Assembly (NCBI RefSeq): GCF_000956465.1
Contig: NZ_JYJA01000039.1
Span: 248,001 to 312,000, forward strand
DNA from: Microbacterium trichothecenolyticum
GTDB lineage: Bacteria; Actinomycetota; Actinomycetes; Actinomycetales; Microbacteriaceae
Direction: 5' to 3'
DNA length: 64,000 nt
The notes beneath the pieces are model-generated. The model made no database searches and had not been told where the DNA came from. It worked only from the letters and a program-made list of their open reading frames with translations. Made by a program: the position numbers and the translations under genes. Positions 50,206-58,677 of the stretch are shown here, piece after piece; within the stretch, counting starts at the first letter, position 1; each line of letters opens with the position of its first letter.

Positions 50206-50227
50206 GATGTCACAAAGTTGTGACATC
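50206..50227. promoter_or_regulatory. Perfect 10-bp inverted repeat upstream of galU
   Basis: GATGTCACAA-AG-TTGTGACATC, centred about 50 bp upstream of the galU start. It can also be read as GTCAC-N6-GTGAC, direct GTNAC repeats with 11-bp spacing. It is a likely operator in the galU/rplM divergent region. Confidence 0.6.
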
Positions 50228-50298
50228 TGAGACGAGGATCTCGACGGGATCGGCGTGGCGGTGCCCGCGCCGTGACGCCGCGGGGTAAGGGGGCTGGT

Positions 50299-50339
50299 TT
50301 GGTCGAGGCATCCGCGTCGCGTACTATTGATCTTTGGTG
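50299..50339 (+). promoter_or_regulatory. Promoter and leader start of rplM-rpsI
   Basis: TTGGTC (50299-50304), 17-bp spacer, TACTAT (50322-50327), then TGATCTTTGGTG, identical to the infA promoter region. The leader of about 135 nt up to GTG 50470 contains small hairpins such as GGCTCAGCTGACC and CTCTCATCGAGAG and may hold an L13-type regulatory structure (not tested). Confidence 0.7.
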
Positions 50340-50469
50340 TCCGGCTCAGCTGACCCGGCACCGCGAACGTGAGCCCTCCACTGGCGTGTTCAGCCTCTCA
50401 TCGAGAGGGGAACCACCCCGGAGTGGGATTCACGAACCTCTCCGTTCGAATCAAGAAAGCAGCACTACT

Positions 50470-50916
50470 GTGACGCGCACTTACACCCCCAAGGCTGGCG
50501 AAGCCCAGCGCGAGTGGCTGGTCATCGACGCGACTGACGTCGTCCTCGGCCGCCTCGCCTCGCACGCTGCCGCGCTCCTGCGTGGCAAGCACAAGGCGAC
50601 CTTCGCCCCCCACGTCGACATGGGCGACTTCGTCATCATCATCAACGCCGAGAAGGTCGCCCTCACCGGCCAGAAGCTCGAGCAGAAGAAGGCCTACCGT
50701 CACTCGGGCTACCCGGGCGGCCTCAAGTCGGTCACCTACTCGGAGCTCCTCGAGAAGAACCCGGTCCGCGCCGTGGAGAAGGCCGTCCGCGGCATGCTCC
50801 CGAAGAACACCCTCGGCGCCAACCAGCTGTCGAAGCTCAAGGTGTACCGCGGTGCCGAGCACCCGCACGCCGCGCAGAAGCCCACCGCGTACGTTTTCGA
50901 CCAGGTCGCCCAGTAA
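50470..50916 (+). CDS. rplM: 50S ribosomal protein L13
   Basis: 148 residues from GTG 50470 ([20 protein letters not shown]). The L13 core has [20 protein letters not shown] and [21 protein letters not shown]13 is an early 50S assembly protein. The ribosome binding site is weak (AAGAAAG). It is followed by rpsI after 25 nt, the standard L13-S9 pair. Confidence 0.97.
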   Translation: MTRTYTPKAGEAQREWLVIDATDVVLGRLASHAAALLRGKHKATFAPHVDMGDFVIIINAEKVALTGQKLEQKKAYRHSGYPGGLKSVTYSELLEKNPVRAVEKAVRGMLPKNTLGANQLSKLKVYRGAEHPHAAQKPTAYVFDQVAQ

Positions 50917-50941
50917 GCGCCGCACAGAACAGGACACACTG

Positions 50942-51418
50942 ATGGCGAACATCGAAGAAACCCCCACGAGCTACTCCACTGAGACCGCGATCGACGAGAC
51001 CGTCGTCGCCGCCGAGCGCCCCGTGCTCTCGGTCTCGGGCGCCGCAGTCGGTCGCCGCAAGCAGGCCATCGCCCGCGTGCGCGTCATCCCCGGCTCGGGC
51101 ACCATCACGGTCAACGGCCGTGCGTTCGAGGACTACTTCCCGAACAAGCTCCACCAGCAGCTCATCACCGACCCGTTCACGGTCCTCAACCTCACGGGTG
51201 CGTACGACGTCATCGTCCGCATCTCGGGTGGTGGCCCCTCGGGCCAGGCCGGTGCGCTCCGCCTCGGCATCGCCCGTGCGCTGAACGAGATCGACGTCGA
51301 GAACAACCGTCCGACCCTCAAGAAGGCCGGCTTCCTCTCGCGCGACGCGCGCGTCATCGAGCGCAAGAAGGCCGGTCTCAAGAAGGCCCGCAAGGCGCCG
51401 CAGTACTCGAAGCGCTGA
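50942..51418 (+). CDS. rpsI: 30S ribosomal protein S9
   Basis: 158 residues. The S9 core begins near residue 30 ([18 protein letters not shown]) and ends in the P-site tail [12 protein letters not shown]. The first 28 residues are an acidic Thr/Glu extension ([20 protein letters not shown]) not needed for the fold. ATG 50942 follows ACAGGACAC. glmM starts 16 nt later. Confidence 0.97.
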   Translation: MANIEETPTSYSTETAIDETVVAAERPVLSVSGAAVGRRKQAIARVRVIPGSGTITVNGRAFEDYFPNKLHQQLITDPFTVLNLTGAYDVIVRISGGGPSGQAGALRLGIARALNEIDVENNRPTLKKAGFLSRDARVIERKKAGLKKARKAPQYSKR

Positions 51419-51434
51419 TCGGCTTCCACTCCGT

Positions 51435-52793
51435 ATGCCGATCTTTGGCACGGACGGGGTGAGGGGGCTGGCCAACGGCCCCCTCACCGCCGATCTCGCA
51501 CTGTCCCTGGCCCAGGCGACCGCCGTCGTCCTGGGCCAGGGCCGTTCCGCCGAGGCGCGCCGCGCTGCGGGCAAGCGGCTGACCGCCGTCGTCGCCCGCG
51601 ACCCGCGCGTCTCCGGCGAGTTCCTCTCCGCCGCGGTCGAGGCCGGCCTCGCCTCGTCCGGCGTCGACGTCCTCGACGCCGGCGTGCTGCCGACCCCCGC
51701 GGCGGCGTTCCTGATCGCCGACATGGATGCCGACTTCGGCGTCATGGTCTCGGCATCCCACAATCCCGCTCCCGACAACGGCATCAAGATCTTCGCCCGC
51801 GGCGGCGTGAAGCTGCCCGACATCGTCGAAGCGCGCATCGAGGCCGCCATGGCGGGTCCGAAGCTGCTGCCCACCGGCGCTGACGTCGGCCGCATCCGCC
51901 GGTTCGCCGACGCCGAGGACCGCTATGTCGTGCACCTGCTGGGCTCGCTGCCGCACAGCCTCGACGGACTGCACGTGGTGCTCGACTGCGCGCACGGCGC
52001 GGCATCCGGAGTCTCGCCCGAGACGTTCCGCGACGCCGGCGCACGCGTCACCGTCATCGGCGCAGACCCCGACGGCTGGAACATCAACGACGGCGTCGGC
52101 TCGACCCACCTCGACCAGCTCGCCGAGCACGTGGTGCGCGTCGGTGCCGACGTGGGCATCGCTCACGACGGCGACGCCGATCGCTGCCTCGCGGTCGACG
52201 CGACCGGCAAGGTCGTCGACGGCGACCAGATCATGGCGATCCTCGCGGTGTCGATGAAGAACCGCGGGCAGCTCAAGGACGACACCCTCGTCGCCACCGT
52301 CATGAGCAACCTCGGACTCCACCGCGCGATGTCGGCGCACGGCATCCACGTCGAGACCACCGCGGTCGGCGACCGCTACGTGCTCGAGCGCATGAACGAG
52401 CAGAGCTTCTCGCTCGGCGGCGAGCAGTCGGGCCACGTCATCATGAGCGACTACGCGACGACCGGCGACGGCCTGCTCACGGGCCTGCACCTGGTCGCCG
52501 AGATGGCGCGCACCGGCAAGACCCTCGAAGAGCTCGCGTCGATCATGACCGTGTACCCGCAGGTGCTCGTCAACGTGAAGGACGTCGACCGCACCCGCGC
52601 CGCGACCGACGAGGGAGTTCAGGATGCCGTCGCCCGCGCATCCGCCGAGCTCGGCCTCTCGGGGCGCGTGCTGCTGCGCCCGTCGGGCACCGAGCAGCTC
52701 GTGCGCGTGATGGTCGAGGCCTCCTCCGAGGATGAGGCCCGCCGCCACGCCGACGAGCTCGCCGGCGTCGTGCGCGAGCGCCTCTCGCTGTAG
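51435..52793 (+). CDS. glmM: Phosphoglucosamine mutase
   Basis: 452 residues. Phosphoserine loop [19 protein letters not shown], metal loop [13 protein letters not shown], sugar-binding [10 protein letters not shown] and C-terminal phosphate-binding [15 protein letters not shown]. It converts glucosamine-6-phosphate to glucosamine-1-phosphate for UDP-GlcNAc and peptidoglycan. It follows rpsI closely and is probably cotranscribed, as in other actinobacteria. A UUCG hairpin ends the unit. Confidence 0.97.
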   Translation: MPIFGTDGVRGLANGPLTADLALSLAQATAVVLGQGRSAEARRAAGKRLTAVVARDPRVSGEFLSAAVEAGLASSGVDVLDAGVLPTPAAAFLIADMDADFGVMVSASHNPAPDNGIKIFARGGVKLPDIVEARIEAAMAGPKLLPTGADVGRIRRFADAEDRYVVHLLGSLPHSLDGLHVVLDCAHGAASGVSPETFRDAGARVTVIGADPDGWNINDGVGSTHLDQLAEHVVRVGADVGIAHDGDADRCLAVDATGKVVDGDQIMAILAVSMKNRGQLKDDTLVATVMSNLGLHRAMSAHGIHVETTAVGDRYVLERMNEQSFSLGGEQSGHVIMSDYATTGDGLLTGLHLVAEMARTGKTLEELASIMTVYPQVLVNVKDVDRTRAATDEGVQDAVARASAELGLSGRVLLRPSGTEQLVRVMVEASSEDEARRHADELAGVVRERLSL

Positions 52794-52821
52794 CTCCGGG
52801 CGCGGCGACACCTTCGATCGG

Positions 52822-52849
52822 ACGCGGCGGGCCTTCGGGCCCGCCGCGT
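52822..52849 (+). terminator. UUCG-tetraloop hairpin after glmM
   Basis: A 12-bp perfect stem, 52822-52833 with 52838-52849, closed by TTCG between C and G, an extra-stable tetraloop. TT follows (52849-52850). It is the probable end of the rplM-rpsI-glmM transcript. Confidence 0.8.
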
Positions 52850-52941
52850 TCGTCGTTCCGCCGGCCGGGGTATGTCACGGCCGCCGTCTGTTCGCCGTCG
52901 TGCGCTGACTCCGATTTCCGGATCGGCCACGCCGCGCGCCA

Positions 52942-52947
52942 TAGGCT
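52942..52947 (+). promoter_or_regulatory. Leaderless -10 box of the first lacI-type gene
   Basis: TAGGCT followed by GGGCGT (6 nt) and ATG 52954. Confidence 0.65.
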
Positions 52948-52953
52948 GGGCGT

Positions 52954-54054
52954 ATGTCTGGCAAGACCGGCCCTCGCGCGCGCGTCAGCGACGTGGCCGC
53001 AGCCGCGGGTGTCTCGGCGACGACGGTCTCGCACGCGCTGAGCGGCGCGCGGGCGGTGAACGCCGAGACCCGTGAGCGGATCCTCGCCGTCGCCCGTGAG
53101 CTCGGATACGTCCCCGACCGGGTGGCCAGCGGTCTGCGCCGCCGACGCACCGGCGTCGTGGGCCTCATCGGCGACGACCTCGCGGCGACCCCTTTCGCGG
53201 GCCGCATCATCGAGGGTGCCCGCCGAGCCGGGCTCGAGCGCGACGTGCTGCTGATGGTCGCCGAGAGCGGCGGCGACGCCGAGGCGGAGCGCGACCTCGT
53301 CGCGCGCTTCCTCGCCCAGCGGGTCGACGGCATCCTGATCGCTCGCATGTACCACCAGCGCGTCGAGCAGCCCGACGTCCCCGAGGGCGTGCCCGTCGTG
53401 CTCGTGGATGCGGCGCCGCAACCCGGCTGGGAGGTCGACGCCGTCGTGCCCGACGAGGCGCAGATCGCGGCCCTCGCCTGCGAGCGGCTCACGCGCGAGG
53501 GGCACCGCGACATCGCCTATGTCGGAACCACCGACGAGTCCCGCGCCGCCCGAGGCCGCCTCATCGGCGTGCGCTCCGCCTTGGGCGACTCGGGCATAGC
53601 CCTCGCTGACGGTCGCCTCGATCTCTGCACGTCCGATGCGGCAGGCGGTCGGGAAGCGGGAGGGCGACTCCTCGACCAGCCCGTCCCGCCCACGGCGGTG
53701 ATCTGCTTCAACGACCAGATCGCCATGGGCGTGATGCAGGCCGCCGCGCGGCGGGGCATCCCCGTCCCGGAGGGCCTGTCCGTCGTGGGGATCGACGATC
53801 TGCATCCCGTCGCCGACGCACTCGACCCCGGGCTCACCACGATCGCGCTGCCGCACGACGAGATGGGGCGGTGGGGGATGACCCGCCTGCTCGACCGGAT
53901 CGACGGGACGGCACCGCCGATCGGTGACGGCATCCATCTGCTGCGGGGGTGGCTCGTCGAACGGCAGTCTGTCGCGGTGCCCCCTTCTCGCCGGCCGAGT
54001 GGGCTCGGGGCCCTCAGTGCTCCCGCTCGACCGGCGCCACCCGCAAGGGAGTGA
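52954..54054 (+). CDS. LacI-family transcriptional regulator 1
   Basis: 366 residues. The helix-turn-helix is at residues about 10-30 (VSDVAAAAGVSATTVSHALS) with the hinge near RVASGLRRRRTGVVGLIGDD. The effector domain belongs to the periplasmic-binding fold (VICFNDQIAMGVMQAAARRG, GLSVVGIDDLHPVADALDPG). It probably controls the fructan genes. The message is leaderless. The last 41 bases overlap the 3' end of the convergent GH32 gene. It is related in plan to the second regulator at 57548. Confidence 0.92.
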   Translation: MSGKTGPRARVSDVAAAAGVSATTVSHALSGARAVNAETRERILAVARELGYVPDRVASGLRRRRTGVVGLIGDDLAATPFAGRIIEGARRAGLERDVLLMVAESGGDAEAERDLVARFLAQRVDGILIARMYHQRVEQPDVPEGVPVVLVDAAPQPGWEVDAVVPDEAQIAALACERLTREGHRDIAYVGTTDESRAARGRLIGVRSALGDSGIALADGRLDLCTSDAAGGREAGGRLLDQPVPPTAVICFNDQIAMGVMQAAARRGIPVPEGLSVVGIDDLHPVADALDPGLTTIALPHDEMGRWGMTRLLDRIDGTAPPIGDGIHLLRGWLVERQSVAVPPSRRPSGLGALSAPARPAPPARE

Positions 54055-55651
54055 GACTGGCGCCCGTGACGGCGACCTGCTCCCGCGCGCCCTCGAGACG
54101 CAGGCCGCGCTCGCCGGCCTTCCCGAACGTGGCCATCGTGAGCGCGGCACGCCCGCCGCCTGCGAAGACCTCGATCGAAGCGGCGTCCACCACGATGTCG
54201 AGCTCGATCCGCCCATCCGCCGGTTCCACGGCCGCTGTGCGCACTTCGCGGTACGCCTCGGGCATCGTATCGGAGACCGCGTCGGCGTCCCGTGCGACGA
54301 ACACCGACCGCGCCTCGAAGTCGTAGCCGACCGTCGCGAAGCTGCCGTCGCCGGTGAGCACCTTGACCCTCAGCTCGCCGGCCCGGCTCGCGGCATCCAA
54401 CCGCAGTCGATACGCGCCAGATGCCGGCACCGTGACGTCCACGGCTTCGCCGTCGCCCAGCCGCGCATCGTCGAGGTTCTCGGCCTCGCCTTCCAGCGAA
54501 TCGAGCTCGGGTGCCGGCACCGAGTGCAGCGTCGCGCGCCCTTCGTCGTCGCTCAGCGTGATCTTCCGCACGAGGGAGTCCGACCCGCCGTGCCAGTCGT
54601 CGGTCGGGAATCGGCCCGCGTAGGCCCAGTTGTTCATCCAGCCGATGCCGTACCGCGAGGAGAGGCGGTCGTGCTCTTCCAGCCGGGGGTCGTCCCAGGT
54701 GACCGCCGCGTAGTAATCGGAGCCGTGGTCCAGCCACTGGTGGCCGGGGCCGTCGGCGGTGAAACGCTCGCCGTCCCATTCGCCCACCCAGTACGCGGTG
54801 CCCGTGGTCATCCCCTCTGCGGCGCCGTTCGCGCCCGCGACGAGCACCCACCGCACATCGTCGGGATCGCCGTCGACCGCCATGGGGAACAGGTCGGGGC
54901 ATTCCAGCACGCCGAGGTCGGTGGCGACGAAGTCCGAGGAGTAGGTCCAGTGGCGAAGATCCGGCGAGGTGTAGAACCCGATCCGGTCGTGCTCGGCGAG
55001 GGCCATCACCCAGCGCCCGGCCGCGTCATCCCAGAACACGCGCGGGTCGCGCCAGTCCGCGACGCCGGGGTTCTCCATGACGGGATTGCCGTCGAACGAC
55101 TCGAAGCGGAAGCCGCCGTCTCGCGATACGAAGAGGGACTGGCGCTGCACACCGTCCACCTGCTGCGTGACGAGCGCGATCACCGCGCCCTCACCGAACC
55201 CGGCGGTGCCCTTCTCATCGACGACCGCCGTGCCGGTCCAGATGTCGCCGAGGCCGTTGGTGTACTTGTCGATCGCGACGCCCTCGTCCTTCCAGTGCAC
55301 GAGGTCGGTCGAGGTCGCGTGGTACCACGCGGTGCCGTTCCCGTCCGGGTAGTCGGCGTTGTAGAGGTAGTAGTAGTGCCACACGCCGTCGAGGAGGAAC
55401 GGCTTCTGCGGATCGTTCATCCAGTCCTTCTCCGGTGTGAGGTGCACGCTCGGCCGGTGCGGAGACCAGTCGGCGGGACGTTCGAACCCGTCGGTCGTCG
55501 CGGACGGCGAGGGCGCGGCATCCGTCCCGCCCCTCTGCGACAGGGCGACGGCGATCGCCGCCACGAGCACGATCGCGGCCGCCGCTGCGGCCGCGACGAC
55601 GAAAAGGCGGCGCCGCCGGGGCGACGCGGATCGGGTGTTCTGCGTGTGCAT
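54014..55651 (-). CDS. Exported glycoside hydrolase family 32 (levanase/invertase type)
   Basis: 545 residues. A signal-anchor (about 15-37) is followed by a Ser/Thr linker and the five-bladed GH32 domain: nucleophile D80 in DWMNDPQKPF, the RDP motif in GVADWRDPRVFW and the acid/base Glu in VLECPDLFPM. A C-terminal beta-sandwich follows (about 400-545, ELDIVVDAASIEVFAGGGRA). It should release fructose from levan, inulin or sucrose outside the cell. It is downstream of and co-oriented with the levansucrase gene, separated by a hairpin. Confidence 0.92.
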   Translation of the reverse strand: MHTQNTRSASPRRRRLFVVAAAAAAAIVLVAAIAVALSQRGGTDAAPSPSATTDGFERPADWSPHRPSVHLTPEKDWMNDPQKPFLLDGVWHYYYLYNADYPDGNGTAWYHATSTDLVHWKDEGVAIDKYTNGLGDIWTGTAVVDEKGTAGFGEGAVIALVTQQVDGVQRQSLFVSRDGGFRFESFDGNPVMENPGVADWRDPRVFWDDAAGRWVMALAEHDRIGFYTSPDLRHWTYSSDFVATDLGVLECPDLFPMAVDGDPDDVRWVLVAGANGAAEGMTTGTAYWVGEWDGERFTADGPGHQWLDHGSDYYAAVTWDDPRLEEHDRLSSRYGIGWMNNWAYAGRFPTDDWHGGSDSLVRKITLSDDEGRATLHSVPAPELDSLEGEAENLDDARLGDGEAVDVTVPASGAYRLRLDAASRAGELRVKVLTGDGSFATVGYDFEARSVFVARDADAVSDTMPEAYREVRTAAVEPADGRIELDIVVDAASIEVFAGGGRAALTMATFGKAGERGLRLEGAREQVAVTGASLTPLRVAPVEREH

Positions 55652-55683
55652 TCGGTCTCCTTCTCGGCTCGGGACGGGATGAA

Positions 55684-55719
55684 CGGATGCCTCGGCACGG
55701 GGCCGTGCCGAGGCATCCG
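55684..55719 (-). terminator. 16-bp hairpin between levansucrase and GH32 genes
   Basis: Arms 55684-55700 and 55703-55719 are complementary over about 16 bp, with GGATGC/GCATCC at the open end of the stem. It may reduce read-through from the levansucrase gene into the GH32 gene. Confidence 0.65.
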
Positions 55720-55736
55720 CTCGACTGTCGATCAGG

Positions 55737-57350
55737 TCAGGGCAGCGGCGTGACCTTGCCGCCCGGGTTGACGTTGATGTTCGCCGGGATGTCGGCGTAG
55801 CCGCCGAGCCCGCCGTCCCCGTACGCGTAGTCGACCGCCGACGAGGCGCCGTCGATGTCGATCTTGACGGTCGGGGCGAGCGTCCCGCCGCGGCGGAAGT
55901 CGCCCTCCGTGCCGACCGTGTCGATGAACGACTGCACCAGTCCACCGGGCATCACGTAGTGCGAGTACGCCTGGAAGTGCCCGATCGGCTGGTTGAAGTC
56001 CGGCGCGAACGGCTGCCCGCCCGCGAAGTTCAGGTTCGTCGGGTTGCCCAGTGCCAGGCCCGAACCGGAGTTCATCGGCTGGTAGTCGCTGCGGATGCCG
56101 TCGCCGACGAACCCGTAGACGCCCTCGGGGCCATCGATGCCGTTGGCGAACGTGCCACGGTGGCTGATGGTGAAGAGGTAGTACTTGCCGTCCTTCATGT
56201 AGATCTGCGGACGCTCGGTCTGGTCGGTGACGCAGTTCGCCGACAAAAGGGGCGGCAGGAACTCCCACTCGGTGAGGTCCTTGTTCTTCGCCTTGGCGAG
56301 GCCGACGTTGCCAATCTGGTACGTGGCGCCCGAGGCATTCACCTGCTCGACCGATTCTGCGAAGGGATCCCCCTCGCGGTAGCCGAGGTCCTCTTCGTTG
56401 CATGTCGCCGTCTCGCGCGGCATGGCGGAGTTGCCCTCGAAGACCATGTAGGTCTCACCGGGGTGGGCCGGGTCCTCGAACGTGAACGGGTCGCGGAAGT
56501 TGAAGAACTCGTTCTGCGCGCCGGTCTGGTAGTACGTGCCATCGGCCTGCAGCAGGTCGGTGACCTTGTCGAATCCGGTCAGCTTCACGCCGTTCTTGTT
56601 GGCGTGCACCTTGCCGACGCTCAGTGCGATGCGCGGGTCGTAGGGCTTGCGGTTGCTGCCGTCCTCGTTGCGGTAGAACGCGACGTCCGTGAAGAACAGC
56701 TTGATCTGGCCGCCCTTCGAGATGCGCGCCGAACCCGACCACTGGGTCTGGTGGCTGTACGACTGGTCGGGGAAGATCTTGCCGGTCACTCCTTCGTCGA
56801 AGACGAGGCCGCCATACGTCCAGCCGCCGTTCTCCGGACGCTCATCGGCGGGGACGCCGGCGGGGCGATAGAAGTAGCCGATCTTCGCGAACACGTGGCG
56901 CTCGTCGAACACGAGGTTGCGGTCGGCCACGAGCGAGAAGATGATCTCCTGGCCGTTGACGCTGTACTGGTTGGCGTTCTCATCGGTCAGCGGCCAAGAG
57001 TCCCAGACCCACACCTGCTCGTTGCTCATGTCCGGGAAGTCCTGCGCAACCGCGGGCATGGTGAGCTCGGTGGGCATCGAGTTCTGCTTCGAGCCCGCGG
57101 TCGGATCCGACAGCCGCTTGAGCTGCCGGGCGTCCGCGCGGGTCCACTTCGCGGTGAAGTCGTCTTCGGGGGCGTACGCCTGCTGGGTGTGCGCGGTCGG
57201 CTGGGGGCCGTCCTGCAGTTCGGGCGCGGCCGGTGCGACGGGTGCCGCGACGGCTGCCGCGGGCAGGCCGATGAGCACGGAAGCCGCGACCGCCGCGGCG
57301 GTGAGACTGCCGGTCAGGACGCGCCTGACCTTCTTCGGGGGAGTGTGCAT
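55737..57350 (-). CDS. Levansucrase, glycoside hydrolase family 68
   Basis: 537 residues with a Sec signal peptide (about 1-36). GH68 motifs: nucleophile D117 in VWVWDSWPL, the stabiliser in FNFRDPFTFEDP and the acid/base Glu in VTDQTERPQIYM. It transfers fructosyl units from sucrose onto growing levan and releases glucose. ATG 57350 has AAGGAG about 10 nt upstream. The palindrome GATGCAAATCGATTTGCATC lies in its leader/promoter region, pointing to LacI control. Confidence 0.94.
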   Translation of the reverse strand: MHTPPKKVRRVLTGSLTAAAVAASVLIGLPAAAVAAPVAPAAPELQDGPQPTAHTQQAYAPEDDFTAKWTRADARQLKRLSDPTAGSKQNSMPTELTMPAVAQDFPDMSNEQVWVWDSWPLTDENANQYSVNGQEIIFSLVADRNLVFDERHVFAKIGYFYRPAGVPADERPENGGWTYGGLVFDEGVTGKIFPDQSYSHQTQWSGSARISKGGQIKLFFTDVAFYRNEDGSNRKPYDPRIALSVGKVHANKNGVKLTGFDKVTDLLQADGTYYQTGAQNEFFNFRDPFTFEDPAHPGETYMVFEGNSAMPRETATCNEEDLGYREGDPFAESVEQVNASGATYQIGNVGLAKAKNKDLTEWEFLPPLLSANCVTDQTERPQIYMKDGKYYLFTISHRGTFANGIDGPEGVYGFVGDGIRSDYQPMNSGSGLALGNPTNLNFAGGQPFAPDFNQPIGHFQAYSHYVMPGGLVQSFIDTVGTEGDFRRGGTLAPTVKIDIDGASSAVDYAYGDGGLGGYADIPANINVNPGGKVTPLP

Positions 57351-57377
57351 TTCTGATTCGCTCCTTGGATTCTCAGT

Positions 57378-57397
57378 GATGCAAATCGATTTGCATC
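57378..57397. promoter_or_regulatory. 20-bp perfect palindromic operator upstream of levansucrase
   Basis: GATGCAAATC/GATTTGCATC, centred on CG as is usual for LacI-family sites, 28 bp from the levansucrase ATG. TATGAG on the minus strand (about 57408-57403) may be the -10 box, placing the operator at the transcription start. Confidence 0.8.
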
Positions 57398-57473
57398 GGG
57401 AACTCATAGTTGCAGGTGCGAGCGGATCCCGCACATGCGGATGCAGGCGCATGGAGTTCTCCGAACGCAGCAC

Positions 57474-57503
57474 TTGACGGTTCACCATCGATCGGTCCAT
57501 AAT
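57474..57503 (+). promoter_or_regulatory. Promoter of the second lacI-type gene and transporter operon
   Basis: TTGACG (57474-57479), 18-bp spacer, CATAAT (57498-57503). Transcription should start about 57510, directly before the second operator. Confidence 0.65.
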
Positions 57504-57516
57504 CGGATCCGCTCGA

Positions 57517-57528
57517 TAAATCGATTTA
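57517..57528. promoter_or_regulatory. Second operator with AAATCGATTT core
   Basis: TAAATCGATTTA, a 12-bp perfect palindrome with the same 10-bp core as 57378-57397, placed just after the predicted start of the lacI transcript. It suggests autoregulation and coordinate control of levansucrase. Confidence 0.75.
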
Positions 57529-57547
57529 ACACGAGGGAGTGTCACTG

Positions 57548-58636
57548 ATGGCGAGGGCCCGGATCTCAGACGTGGCGGCAGTGGCCGGCGTCTCGGTGAC
57601 CACGGTCTCGCTCGTCATGAACGACGTCGAATCGCGCATCTCGCAGGAGACTCGCCAGCGCGTCCGCGAGGCGGCCCGTGCCGTCGGCTACGCGCCCAGC
57701 TCGGTGGCACGAGGGCTCCGCACTCAGCGCACGCGCACGGTCGGACTCATCTCCGACCAGATCGCGACGACGCCGTTCGCCGGTCGCATGCTCGCCGGCG
57801 CGCAGGACGCGGCGCGCGACGCCGGGCACCTCGTCTACCTCCTCGACACCGGTGGCGACGCCGCGATCGAGCGCGAAGCGATCGACGCGCTCACCGCACA
57901 GCAGGTCGACGCGATGATCTACGCGTGCATGTGGCACCGGGTGGTGGATGTCCCGCAGGGCGTCCTGCCGAAGACGGTGCTGCTCGACTGCCGGCCCGTG
58001 AACGGCGGCTACCGCAGCGTCGTGCCCGACGACCGCGCCGGGGGAGCCGCCGCCGTGCGCGAGCTCGTCGCCGCCGGCCACCGGCGCATCGCCTACCTCG
58101 ACACGGATGACCCCGGCCCGCTCGCGTCGCGACTGCGCCACGAGGGGTACCTCGAGGCGCTCGCCGAGGCCGGGATCACGGCCGACCCGGCGCTGCACGT
58201 CAGGGGCGAGACCTCCGCCCACGGCGGTCGCGCCGCGGCCGAGGCTCTGCTCGACCTCCCCGACGACAAGCGCCCCACCGGCATCTTCTGCTTCAACGAC
58301 CGCATGGCGGCCGGCGTGTACATCGCCGCGCACCGCCGCGGCCTCGACATCCCGCGCGATCTGTCCGTCGTCGGCTACGACGACCAGCAGCTGATCGCCG
58401 CGGAACAGGATCCCCCACTCACCACCGTCGCGCTGCCCCACTACGCCATGGGCCGCTGGGCGATGGAGGTCGCGCTCGGCGTCCGCGCGGAAGGGGATGA
58501 GGACGCCACGCACCTCATGGAGTGTCCCGTCATCCGACGAGACTCCGTAGGCCCGCCGCCGGCGCAAGTCGCCAAACCGAACCGGCGACGGGCTTCACAC
58601 ACCGAGCGGCCGCCAGAGGCGGCCCCCGATCGGTGA
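57548..58636 (+). CDS. LacI-family transcriptional regulator 2
   Basis: 362 residues from ATG 57548, with GAGGGAG upstream; GTG 57539 is an alternative. The helix-turn-helix is near residues 5-25 (ISDVAAVAGVSVTTVSLVMN) with the hinge in APSSVARGLRTQRTRTVGLI. The sensor domain has GIFCFNDRMAAGVYIAAHRR and DLSVVGYDDQQLIAAEQDPP. It most likely binds the two AAATCGATTT sites and responds to sucrose, fructose or a fructo-oligosaccharide. The transporter genes follow. Confidence 0.92.
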   Translation: MARARISDVAAVAGVSVTTVSLVMNDVESRISQETRQRVREAARAVGYAPSSVARGLRTQRTRTVGLISDQIATTPFAGRMLAGAQDAARDAGHLVYLLDTGGDAAIEREAIDALTAQQVDAMIYACMWHRVVDVPQGVLPKTVLLDCRPVNGGYRSVVPDDRAGGAAAVRELVAAGHRRIAYLDTDDPGPLASRLRHEGYLEALAEAGITADPALHVRGETSAHGGRAAAEALLDLPDDKRPTGIFCFNDRMAAGVYIAAHRRGLDIPRDLSVVGYDDQQLIAAEQDPPLTTVALPHYAMGRWAMEVALGVRAEGDEDATHLMECPVIRRDSVGPPPAQVAKPNRRRASHTERPPEAAPDR

Positions 58637-58657
58637 CCCACGCGGGCGTGAGTCACC
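58632..58657 (+). terminator. Hairpin between lacI 2 and the binding-protein gene
   Basis: Arms 58632-58643 and 58646-58657 pair over 11 of 12 bases. It overlaps the end of the regulator gene and has no T-run. It could partly separate regulator from transporter expression. Confidence 0.5.
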
Positions 58658-58677
58658 AAGAAAAGGAAACCACAACA

